Of a stretch of 29,648 bases of DNA, positions 20,089 through 26,570 are shown piece after piece. Numbering within the stretch: position 1 is the first letter of the stretch; every line of letters begins with the position of its first letter. Source of the DNA: an uncultured Demequina sp. (GTDB lineage Bacteria > Actinomycetota > Actinomycetes > Actinomycetales > Demequinaceae); NCBI GenBank assembly GCA_937925595.1, contig CALALQ010000032.1:1-29648 (forward strand). Direction: 5' to 3'. Under the pieces are notes generated by a model. It did no database searches, was not told the origin of the DNA, and was given only the letters and a program-made list of their open reading frames with translations. The translations under genes and the position numbers were made by a program.

Positions 20089-21825
20089 TTAGACCGCCTT
20101 GCGCCCGCCGGTCGGCTCGCGGCCGGGGACGTAGTTGAGGGTGATGCCCATGCCGGCGAGGATGGGGTCGGGGATGACGCGGACCCCGTCGATGAGGGTC
20201 TCGAAATGCAGGTGGCAACCGGAGCTCATACCGGTGTTGCCGACGACGCCGATCTGGTCGCCGGCTGCGACGACGTCGCTGACGGAGACGGTCGGCCCTG
20301 ACACCGGCATGTGCGCGTAGCGGGTCTTGAAGCCTTCGCCGTGGTCGATGACGACGTTGGTGCCCCACCCGCCGTTCTGGTCGCCGACGAACGTGACGAC
20401 ACCGGCCGCGAGCGCGTACACGGGATGGTTGCACGCGGCCCCGAAGTCGATGCCGCGGTGGTTGGTCGGGCAGCCTGCGCACGGGGCGGCGCGGTCGCCG
20501 TACGGGCTGGTGAGCTTGATGTTCTCCCCGTCGGGTCCGAGGGGGTGGGCGACACCGGACGTGTAGATGTTTCCGCCGCCGCAGAAGTTCACGCCGGACG
20601 AGTACCGGTCGACCACGGCGGTGGCCAGCGGTTCCCACTTGTCGTACTTGTCGGGGTGCTTGGAAACCTCGACGGCCTGGGCTGCCTCACCCTTAGTCAT
20701 CTGGTCCCAGGTCTTGCCGCCCTTCTTCACGTCGAAGAGGCCTGCGGGGCTGCCGCCGTTGGGACTGTCGTCACCGCCGAAGAACGCGCGGGTCTGGTAC
20801 TTGATGTCCATGAGCTGTTCGACGGTTCCCCAGGAGCCGACGCGCATCTGCCAGAAGCCGAGGCTGTCGTGGTCGCTTCCGACACGGTCGTGGGGGAAGT
20901 CTTCGGATCCGGGGACGTTCGAGTTGGCGTGGTTGAGAAGGCTCGACTCTTGGAGTGCAGCCATGATGGCGACGATGAGAGCGTCGCGGTTGACGCCGGC
21001 GATGTTGGAGGCGGCCTTGACGATGGCCTGAGCGTTGGAGACCTGCCGCTCGTCGAGGGTCTGAGTCTTCCCGTCGGGCAGCTCGAACTCGGTGGTCGCG
21101 GCCGTTTCCATGGCGACGGCCGAGCCTGTCGTGGACGCGCACTGGTCCGCCTGCTCCCCGTACGTCCACTTCAGAGCGACCTCGTAGACCTGCTTGGCCT
21201 TCGACTTGGTGAGCCCGTATTCGGTGAGCGCGGCGATGAACGCGTCTCGCTCCCGGGAGGCGATGGACTTGGACGCGTCACTGCTCCCTTGGGCGTATCC
21301 GACGCCGGAGACGATGACGCCAGCGGCGCCGATGCGGTTCACGCCCTGCTTGGACAGCGCGGAATGGAGCTTCTGCAGGTCGATGTCGTCCCGCTCCTGG
21401 AAGCCGGTGAGGGCCAGGTACAGCTGCCAGGGGATCCCGGAACCGTTGGTGATGGACATGGCCTCGGAGACTTCGTCCTCGGTCTTCCCGCTTGCCATCG
21501 CGGATTGGCCGCCGAGGGTGTTGACACCGGCGCTGGTAGTGCCCGTCATCGCCATCGTGATGGAGACCGCCATGAGCGGCGGTCCCCCTGCGACCAGCAG
21601 AGCGATCGCTGCGACGACGGCGAGGACTTTGCGTCCAGCGGAGGTCTTGAGGAATCCGACGGCTGCGCCGCGGATGGCACCTGCGACACCGCCTTTGGCT
21701 GCGCCTTTGAGGGCGTCCTTGGCGATGCTCTTGGTGGTGTCTGCCGCACCGGTCGGGGCGGGCTGGGCGAGTTGGCTGCTGGCGTTGACGACGCGCCGAA
21801 GGTTCTCAGGCTTGATGCCGCTCAT
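20089..21825 (-). CDS. Transfer-associated cell-wall hydrolase: transglycosylase-like plus M23 peptidase
   Basis: A 578-residue protein starting at ATG 21825 with GAAGGAGG 5 nt upstream. A cytoplasmic basic/Ala-rich N-terminus precedes one membrane helix (about 66-92). A helical region follows, then a lysozyme-like segment (about 275-355: AIMAALQESSLLNHAN .. SLGFWQMRVGSWGT) with a candidate catalytic Glu. The C-terminal M23/LytM domain (about 440-565) has NHRGIDFG (metal His and Asp), YAHM and HLHFE. It would cut both glycan and peptide bonds of peptidoglycan. Two-domain hydrolases of this type open the wall for Gram-positive conjugation machines (VirB1/TcpG-like). Its close coupling to the VirB8-like gene supports that role. 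Confidence 0.9.
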   Translation of the reverse strand: MSGIKPENLRRVVNASSQLAQPAPTGAADTTKSIAKDALKGAAKGGVAGAIRGAAVGFLKTSAGRKVLAVVAAIALLVAGGPPLMAVSITMAMTGTTSAGVNTLGGQSAMASGKTEDEVSEAMSITNGSGIPWQLYLALTGFQERDDIDLQKLHSALSKQGVNRIGAAGVIVSGVGYAQGSSDASKSIASRERDAFIAALTEYGLTKSKAKQVYEVALKWTYGEQADQCASTTGSAVAMETAATTEFELPDGKTQTLDERQVSNAQAIVKAASNIAGVNRDALIVAIMAALQESSLLNHANSNVPGSEDFPHDRVGSDHDSLGFWQMRVGSWGTVEQLMDIKYQTRAFFGGDDSPNGGSPAGLFDVKKGGKTWDQMTKGEAAQAVEVSKHPDKYDKWEPLATAVVDRYSSGVNFCGGGNIYTSGVAHPLGPDGENIKLTSPYGDRAAPCAGCPTNHRGIDFGAACNHPVYALAAGVVTFVGDQNGGWGTNVVIDHGEGFKTRYAHMPVSGPTVSVSDVVAAGDQIGVVGNTGMSSGCHLHFETLIDGVRVIPDPILAGMGITLNYVPGREPTGGRKAV

Positions 21826-21847
21826 GTGCCTCCTTCACGTCGTGACC

Positions 21848-22219
21848 TCAGAACGGTGTCTCCTCGTTCCCCCATGCGCGAGGGTCCGCGGCCGTGGGGC
21901 CTGCGGTGGCGAACTCCGGCTCCAACTGGGCGAAGTAGGCGTCGATCACCTCGGGGGTGCGCTGCTCTTCGAGCCAGTCGGCGAACAGCGCTTCCTGCTC
22001 GGCTGTGGACTCCGCGCCGGTGAGGCCGGCGTCTGCCGTGAACGTCTCGAAGGTCGAGTCGGCTTCGGCGTCGTAGTAGGCGTGCATGTCGAACTCGCCG
22101 TCGGGTCCGGTGAAGTTCTCGACGAGGCTCATGCCGGGGCCCGGGTCGGGCGGGGAGGCGAACGAGCCGGGGTTGGTGCCGGGGCCGGTGACTGCGCGGT
22201 AGGGCTGCTTGGGGGTCAT
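21848..22219 (-). CDS. Hypothetical acidic protein, 123 aa
   Basis: It starts at ATG 22219 (MTPKQPYRAVTGPG). The N-terminal third is Pro/Gly-rich and probably disordered; the rest is strongly acidic and helical (AEQEALFADWLEEQRTPEVIDAYFAQLEPEF). There is no signal peptide, cysteine or known motif. It lies 22 bp upstream of the cell-wall hydrolase gene on the same strand and is probably cotranscribed. The start codon sits in the loop of a perfect six-base-pair hairpin, and the GCGCACATAGG box lies just upstream. A chaperone or regulator for the secretion module is a guess. Confidence 0.65.
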   Translation of the reverse strand: MTPKQPYRAVTGPGTNPGSFASPPDPGPGMSLVENFTGPDGEFDMHAYYDAEADSTFETFTADAGLTGAESTAEQEALFADWLEEQRTPEVIDAYFAQLEPEFATAGPTAADPRAWGNEETPF

Positions 22220-22238
22220 ACCCCCTATGTGCGCGGCG
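22211..22238 (-). promoter_or_regulatory. Start-codon hairpin and GCGCACATAGG box
   Basis: On the minus strand CGCCGCGCACATAG (22225-22238) runs into GGGGGT-ATG-ACCCCC (22211-22225), a perfect hairpin with the start codon as triloop. The upstream box resembles those before 10440 and 11570. Confidence 0.5.
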
Positions 22239-22244
22239 CACGCG

Positions 22245-22272
22245 AAAACCCCGCCGGTGTCGGCGGGGCTTT
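22245..22272 (-). terminator. Intrinsic terminator
   Basis: CCCCGCCG / CGGCGGGG with a four-base loop, flanked by A- and T-rich ends; on the minus strand it finishes GGCGGGGTTTTC. It ends the 22280-23110 transcript. Confidence 0.88.
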
Positions 22273-22279
22273 CGTCAGG

Positions 22280-23110
22280 TCACGCTTCGATGTACTCGTT
22301 CAGCAGGGCGGGACCGTCGGCGTACTGCTCGAGGACCGCTTCGAGGGCCTCGACGATGGTCGGGCCGAAGTCAGCGAGGTCTCCCCCGTCCTTGATGGAC
22401 AGTGCCGCGTCGTAGAGCGTGTCGGGCTCGTCTCCGGGGATGGTGTCCAGCAGGCCTGCGGCCAGCTCCGCGTACCCGCCGACGTTGTTCTGGTCGGCCT
22501 CGATGACGGCGAGGATGCTCGCTGCGGTGTGCGCCCACTGTGCGGGCAGCAGGAACGGCAGCAGCTCCTGGGAGTCGAAGAACGCGCCGTTGTCCTCGCT
22601 GAACGTGACGTGGTCGCGGATGTCGATGCGGTCCAGTCGCTCTTCGGGGAGGAAGAACTGCCAGTTGGTGATGGCGGCGATGTCCTCGGGGTTGGAGGTG
22701 TCGATGCCGTAGAGGGCGAACACGTCCAGCCATCCCTGCTCGGGGTCGTACAGGCCCGACTTGGTGAGCTCGAACGCGATGCGGGTGGCCCATTCGACGT
22801 CGGTCTCCACACGCGGTTCACCGTCGGGGGTCTCCTTGATGCGGAAGCGCAGCGCGATGTCCTCGGGGAGCCAGAACAGCGGGTTCCACAGTGCTTCGGG
22901 GTTGACGTCGGAGAACCGCTTCCCGGTCTCGTAGATGGGCAGCGGGACGCCGACGAGGGCTTCGGAGACGACGGCGGTCGGGGTGAGGCCGGTCGTTTCG
23001 AGGAACTCGGCGAATCGGAGAGTGTGCTCGACGGCGTCGAGGCTGAGGAGGAGTGCTTCACCATCCTCGAGGAGGAACGGGCGGTAGGTCTTGACTCCGG
23101 TGCTTGTCAT
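22280..23110 (-). CDS. Hypothetical acidic protein, 276 aa
   Basis: It starts at ATG 23110 (MTSTGVKTYRPFLLEDGEALLLSLDAVEHTL) with a weak GAGAAAG ribosome site. The protein is soluble, acidic and mostly helical, with no signal peptide or membrane segment. The Trp/Phe-rich central part (NPEALWNPLFWLPEDIALRFRIKE) and the acidic C-terminus (IVEALEAVLEQYADGPALLNEYIEA) are the main landmarks. No family is recognised. It has its own upstream GCCGCAGGGT box and its own terminator, so it looks like a single-gene unit at the edge of the palindrome field. That position would fit a replication-control or host-interaction protein, without direct evidence. Confidence 0.7.
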   Translation of the reverse strand: MTSTGVKTYRPFLLEDGEALLLSLDAVEHTLRFAEFLETTGLTPTAVVSEALVGVPLPIYETGKRFSDVNPEALWNPLFWLPEDIALRFRIKETPDGEPRVETDVEWATRIAFELTKSGLYDPEQGWLDVFALYGIDTSNPEDIAAITNWQFFLPEERLDRIDIRDHVTFSEDNGAFFDSQELLPFLLPAQWAHTAASILAVIEADQNNVGGYAELAAGLLDTIPGDEPDTLYDAALSIKDGGDLADFGPTIVEALEAVLEQYADGPALLNEYIEA

Positions 23111-23147
23111 GGGAGAGCTTTCTCGGGTTGGGGCACGTGTACCCGTT

Positions 23148-23157
23148 ACCCTGCGGC
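23148..23157 (-). promoter_or_regulatory. GCCGCAGGGT upstream box (copy 3)
   Basis: The minus-strand sequence GTCGCCGCAGGGTAAC lies 38 bp upstream of ATG 23110. Its 13-base core GTCGCCGCAGGGT is also found in the inverted repeat at 4750-4762, and a partial direct copy (GTCGCAGGG) lies next to it near 23176-23184. Confidence 0.4.
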
Positions 23158-23599
23158 GACTCCCCCGCGCAGGTTCCCTGCGACCTGTTTCTCCTCAAGC
23201 CAAGGTGACAAGGTGCCCGTTTTTGACTTCTGACCTGGGGTTTGCCAAGGTATGCGAGCGCATAGCTTGCCAGATGGCAAGGACGTGGCAAGCACGAAAA
23301 TCGTGAAAAAGCCAGGTCAGGACGGGAATCCTGAAACCTGGCAAGGTGGGCAAGTGCGGGGTGCTATATATAGGGTTTTTGGAGAGTGTGCCCTACTACC
23401 TACTACTACTACTTTTTCTCTTACGTAATACATACATACCTTGCCACCCTTGCCAGCCCCCTCCGAGCCCTACTGCCGACTGGGCTCTCTCCAGCCAAGG
23501 TCACCTTGGCAGAGCTTGCCAACCTTGGCAGGAAAGTGGCAGGAACACTGCCAGGCGCAGGAATCCTGCCACTTTCAAGTCAGTCTGCGGTAAGTAATT

Positions 23600-23647
23600 G
23601 CATACCGAGTATGTATTAGTTCGGGAAGCGCATACCGGGTATCTATT
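23600..23647 (+). repeat. Paired GCATACCGRGTATSTATT repeats, 30 bp apart
   Basis: GCATACCGAGTATGTATT (23600-23617) and GCATACCGGGTATCTATT (23630-23647) are direct repeats exactly 30 bp apart, each with an ATACC-G-RGTAT near-palindrome. They look like paired operators for a dimeric repressor upstream of the 23695 gene. Confidence 0.55.
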
Positions 23648-23682
23648 TTCCTTGCCTCAGTGGCAAGGTCGGTGGCGGCCGC

Positions 23683-23694
23683 TACGGTCGTCCC
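23683..23694 (+). promoter_or_regulatory. Leaderless-type -10 (CTACGGT-N6-ATG)
   Basis: TACGGT at 23683-23688 is followed by six bases and the ATG, with no ribosome site. This is the spacing expected for a leaderless actinobacterial transcript. The gene at 27210 has the same layout. The CCTTGCC/GGCAAGG palindrome lies where a -35 contact would be. Confidence 0.5.
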
Positions 23695-24594
23695 ATGTTC
23701 ATCACCACAGGCACTCTCACCGGCGACATCAAGAAGCCGGAGACATCCATCGGAGCCTACCTTCGGACCACCTTCCCGAACACGAAGCACCTCCAAGACT
23801 GGATCAAGGAGAACACCGGACCGCTGCTGGTCGAAGGCGAACAGCGCACCTCGAGCCTAGTCGGAACCGCCACGGACATCATCGTCGCGCTGCTCCTGGC
23901 CCCCGGCGAAGCGCCCGCCAGTTCGCGACTGCTGTTCCCGTTCAACACCGGCTACCACGAGGTCGTAGGTGAGCTCGCACGCCTGGTCACCGAAGACCGA
24001 GACATCGAGGTGCAGGCACGCGCCGCCTACGCCCTCGCCGAGACGGTCGCCGCGTACCGTGCCGGCGCCTGGGGTGCGGAGATGAAGGGCAGGATCCTCG
24101 AAGGGGACTTCACCGTCGAGGCCGCACTCGAGGACGCTCCGCGCAACGCTGTGGTCGAGCTCATCCAGCTGCGCCAGCTCGCGATCGGCAGGCTCCTCCC
24201 CCGCCTGAACCCGCCGTACGTCCACGGCGCGACATTCGACCTCACCCATGTCGGTCCGGAACAGCGGCTCGCGGCCGAGGCGGACCTCATCGCCGGCGGC
24301 CTGCTCATCGACGTGAAGACGACGATGGGTGCCAAGCTCAAGAATGGGACGCGGCCGAACACCGTCAGACCCGACGCGCTCCACCAGTTGGTGGCCTACG
24401 CGCTCCTCGACCACTCCGATGCCTACTCCATAGACCATGTCGGCATCTACTCAGCGAGGTACGGGCACACTCACGTCTTCATCCTGCAGGAGCTGCTCGA
24501 CACCCTCGCCGGCGTCGATGACTTCGACATTGATGCCGCGAAGGAGACCCTCTACGGCCTCATGCAACGCGAGCACGAGTTCATCGCCAGGTAA
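23695..24594 (+). CDS. PD-(D/E)XK nuclease-superfamily protein, RecB/Cas4-like
   Basis: A 299-residue soluble protein starting at ATG 23695. A RecB-family-like motif I candidate is GTATDIIVALLL (about 57-68). The core is AEADLIAGGLLIDVKTT with Asp 197, Asp 206 and Lys 208, and is followed by a QhxxY motif, HQLVAY (231-235). Asp-x-Lys plus QhxxY is the signature of RecB/AddB/Cas4-type PD-(D/E)XK nucleases, so a metal-dependent DNA nuclease is expected. There is no helicase domain, no Fe-S cysteine cluster as in Cas4 and no CRISPR array nearby. It stands alone between the palindrome field and the centromere array, with an apparent leaderless promoter. Replication, plasmid resolution and defence are all possible roles. 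Confidence 0.75.
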   Translation: MFITTGTLTGDIKKPETSIGAYLRTTFPNTKHLQDWIKENTGPLLVEGEQRTSSLVGTATDIIVALLLAPGEAPASSRLLFPFNTGYHEVVGELARLVTEDRDIEVQARAAYALAETVAAYRAGAWGAEMKGRILEGDFTVEAALEDAPRNAVVELIQLRQLAIGRLLPRLNPPYVHGATFDLTHVGPEQRLAAEADLIAGGLLIDVKTTMGAKLKNGTRPNTVRPDALHQLVAYALLDHSDAYSIDHVGIYSARYGHTHVFILQELLDTLAGVDDFDIDAAKETLYGLMQREHEFIAR

Positions 24595-24777
24595 CGACGG
24601 CCTCGCGTACGGCATTCTGAGCGCTCGAGGAAGCCCCGGGTAGGCATGGGTACCTACCAACCACCGTAATCGCGCCTACGGGGCGCTGAGCGCTTCCCTG
24701 AGCGGGAATCAACTTCACCTACCCCCTGGAATCGGCAGCTAAAGGCTGAAATGACAACTCCGTACTTTGCTGAATGC
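24595..24777. other. Gene-free spacer with inverted repeat
   Basis: No gene is seen. GGTAGG-N8-CCTACC (24639-24658) is a perfect six-bp inverted repeat, and two GAGCGC-type repeats flank it. It may end the preceding transcript, although no T-tract follows. The 8-bp array starts at 24778. Confidence 0.4.
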
Positions 24778-24945
24778 CAGAGTCTGTCACTTCCAGAGTC
24801 TGTCACTTCCAGAGTTTCGCAGTTACAGACTCTGCAACTCCGCGACTCTGTCACTCTGTTTCCCTGTTTCTCCCGGACTCTGTCAGTCTGTCACTGTCAG
24901 GCTCTGTCACTGCCAGACTCTGTGACTTGCAGAGTTTGGGAGTGT
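24778..24945. repeat. Centromere-like array 1: 8-bp units in register
   Basis: Twenty-one consecutive 8-bp units follow the pattern N3-A-(C/G)-T-N2 (ACT or AGT at positions 4-6). Examples are CAGAGTCT, GTCACTTC, CAGACTCT and GCAACTCC. Eighteen units fit exactly; 24858 and 24866 do not and 24898 has GCT. The stronger CAGASTCTG form recurs mostly every 16 bp. An array directly upstream of parA fits a partition site bound by a ribbon-helix-helix ParB. The 8-bp period with ACTC-like boxes recalls the ParG tetramer boxes of plasmid TP228. Confidence 0.8.
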
Positions 24946-25023
24946 CGCTTGGGTCGCGCTGCGCTGCCAGGGTCAGAATGGGGCTATGGCCGAGGTAGCG
25001 CTGGGAGCAGCTGACAAGAGGTT

Positions 25024-25247
25024 CAGAGTCGTTAGTTCCCAAACCCTCGAAGTGACAGACTCTGTAACTTGCAGAGTCTCAAACTGCGTGAGTCTGCAAG
25101 TCTTTCACTCTGCACCTGACAGACTCTCAAAGTTTGAGACTGACAGAGTTTGGACCTGACAGACTTTCGAACTCACAGACTCACGCAGTAACAGACTTAC
25201 AGAGGACGTGACTTGCAGAGTTACAAACTCACGTAGAAACAGACTTA
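25024..25247. repeat. Centromere-like array 2: 8-bp units in register
   Basis: A second run of 28 eight-bp positions begins at 25024 in a new phase and ends 21 bp before the parA start. About 21 units fit N3-A-(C/G)-T-N2, including CAGACTCT (25056, 25120), CAGAGTTT (25144) and CAGACTTA (25192, 25240). Misfits keep the spacing (25032, 25040, 25112, 25152, 25200, 25232), so the register is held for 224 bp. The array should overlap the par promoter and so probably mediates autoregulation as well as segregation. Confidence 0.8.
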
Positions 25248-25268
25248 CTGAGCAGGAATGGGGAGCCG

Positions 25269-25961
25269 ATGAAGATCATCGCAATCGTCAACCAGAAGGG
25301 TGGCGTCGGGAAGACGACCACCACGATGAACCTGGCCGCCGTCATGGCGAAGCATTCACGCGTCCTGGTCGTGGACGTGGACCCGCAGAAGTCGACGACG
25401 TGGTGGGCGGAGAACGCGGGGGATGACCTGCCGTTCGACTTCGCACCGGAGATCAAGCCGGAGACACTGCTGAAGCTGAAGGTGCTGCCGTACGACTTCA
25501 TCTTCGTGGACACGCCCGGGAACCTGGAGACCCACGCGATTCTCAGCGCCGTCCTCGACGTTGCGGACTTCGTCATCCTTCCGCTGAACCCGGAGCCATT
25601 GAACACCCCGCCGCTCATCCGCACGTTTAAGGCGTACATCGAACCTCGGAGGCTCCCTCACCGGATCCTCCTCAGCAAGATCGACCGACGCAACGCCGGC
25701 GAGCTCGAGGACTGGGAGAAGATCGTGGACGAGCACATCAAACTGCCTCGGTTCAAGCAGTGCATCCGCCTGTACAAGACGCACACGAACGCTCCACTGC
25801 ACGGCCGTGTCGTCACCCAGTACGCAGACACCCGGGCGAACGCGAACGCGATTTTCGACTACATGTACGTCGCCAACGAGCTGCGGTCGCTGCTGGCAGG
25901 GGAGCAGGCGCCGGAGGAGGGCTTCAAGCCCAAGCGAGTCGCGATTGAGGCAGGTGCATGA
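25269..25961 (+). CDS. parA: ParA-type plasmid partition ATPase
   Basis: A 230-residue deviant-Walker ATPase starting at ATG 25269. The P-loop is [10 protein letters not shown] (residues about 10-19) with the signature Lys. Motif A' is [13 protein letters not shown], and Walker B is FIFVDTPGN. It lacks the long N-terminal helix-turn-helix extension of P1-type ParA, so it belongs to the small ParA group (type Ib, ParF/Delta-like). That group pairs with ribbon-helix-helix ParB proteins. ATP-dependent DNA binding by ParA moves plasmid copies apart. The arrays lie directly upstream, and the stop overlaps the parB start (ATGATGA), so the two genes are translationally coupled. Confidence 0.95.
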   Translation: MKIIAIVNQKGGVGKTTTTMNLAAVMAKHSRVLVVDVDPQKSTTWWAENAGDDLPFDFAPEIKPETLLKLKVLPYDFIFVDTPGNLETHAILSAVLDVADFVILPLNPEPLNTPPLIRTFKAYIEPRRLPHRILLSKIDRRNAGELEDWEKIVDEHIKLPRFKQCIRLYKTHTNAPLHGRVVTQYADTRANANAIFDYMYVANELRSLLAGEQAPEEGFKPKRVAIEAGA

Positions 25962-26404
25962 TGGCGCGAGTCGACAACATCGACGCCATTGCGGCAATGA
26001 TGCTCCAGCCAGTCGACCTGCCTGACGCCGTGGTGGAAGAAATGACTCGCTCTCAAGAAGGCTCGGTAGAAGACGCCCCACAGGATTCCGAGCCCCAGCC
26101 CGCTGCGAGCCAGCAGAAGCTGGAACGGGGGAGTGGTCGGAAGCGGGCCAAGGAGCTGGCGCCCCCGGCGCCAGCGGCCGGACCCGCCTACCTTGGGTTC
26201 TACCGCAAAGAAGCGCGTATGCGGACGGACCAGTATGAGGATCTGGTCACTCACGCCCGACGCCTCAACAAGCTCAAAGGCGTCGGTGGCGAACGCATCA
26301 CGGAGAACACTCTGATCCGTGTCGCCATCGACATGCTCTTGGCCAGGGCGGGGGACCTCCGCGGCGCTGACGAGGATCAGCTTCGCAAGTCTGTCGGTCT
26401 GTAA
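25958..26404 (+). CDS. Centromere-binding ParB-like protein, ribbon-helix-helix type
   Basis: A 148-residue protein starting at ATG 25958, overlapping the parA stop; the next codon is also ATG. The first 90 residues are acidic, Pro/Ala-rich and probably flexible, as expected for a region that contacts ParA. The C-terminal part (about 90-140) reads [27 protein letters not shown], then [17 protein letters not shown]. This is a strand-helix-helix pattern typical of MetJ/Arc DNA-binding domains. Such proteins bind short repeated boxes cooperatively, fitting the 8-bp arrays upstream. The last codons of the gene are part of a third mini-array (26385-26432). Specific gene name not assigned. Confidence 0.82.
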   Translation: MMARVDNIDAIAAMMLQPVDLPDAVVEEMTRSQEGSVEDAPQDSEPQPAASQQKLERGSGRKRAKELAPPAPAAGPAYLGFYRKEARMRTDQYEDLVTHARRLNKLKGVGGERITENTLIRVAIDMLLARAGDLRGADEDQLRKSVGL

Positions 26405-26432
26405 CTCTGTAAGGTACAGACTTACAGACTTC
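26385..26432. repeat. Mini-array 3 of the 8-bp units, crossing the parB stop codon
   Basis: Six consecutive 8-bp units: GCAAGTCT, GTCGGTCT, GTAACTCT, GTAAGGTA, CAGACTTA, CAGACTTC. Four fit N3-A-(C/G)-T-N2. The first two and a half lie within the coding end of parB. It lies upstream of the 26571 gene and could place that gene under ParB control. The rest of the spacer to 26570 shows nothing clear except GGAAGGAG as ribosome site. Confidence 0.7.
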
Positions 26433-26570
26433 TGATAGAGAGGTCGTCCAGCCTCTGGACCGGTCCTGGATCCGGGGGTAGGTTCGGCACTCATACGGAC
26501 ACGGTGCCCGAGGTCATCGCGTTGCTTCGCGCTTCCCCGCATCAGATGGCTTTTCGCGGAAGGAGACTGC

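Larger units (their letters stand above)
23195..23694. repeat. Gene-free palindrome field (CTTGCCA/TGGCAAG), candidate origin or operator region
   Basis: No gene is seen between 23111 and 23694. The region is less GC-rich than the rest and has an AT-rich centre (TATATATAGGGTTTTT near 23365-23380; a TAC triplet run and TACGTAATACATACATAC at about 23394-23439). It is filled with CTTGCCA or TGGCAAG sites. Palindromes are CTTGCCAGATGGCAAG (23266-23281), GCCAAGGTCACCTTGGC (23494-23510), TGCCAACCTTGGCA (23517-23530), GCAGGAATCCTGC (23556-23568) and CCTTGCC-N5-GGCAAGG (23650-23668). Single sites lie near 23241, 23286, 23339, 23440 and 23449. Iteron-like sites with an AT-rich segment fit an origin of replication; an operator field for the adjacent PD-(D/E)XK gene is the alternative. 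Confidence 0.65.

Noticed and set aside
20311..22023. Plus-strand open frame opposite the cell-wall hydrolase
   Set aside because: Antisense shadow; the other strand carries M23 metal ligands, a membrane helix and a good ribosome site.
23364..23380. Simple TATA promoter in the palindrome field
   Set aside because: TATATATAGGG has no convincing -35 or downstream gene start; treated as part of the AT-rich core instead.
24778..25247. CRISPR array
   Set aside because: Units are 8 bp and contiguous, with no 28-37-bp repeats alternating with unique spacers, and no cas genes. Partition boxes explain it better.
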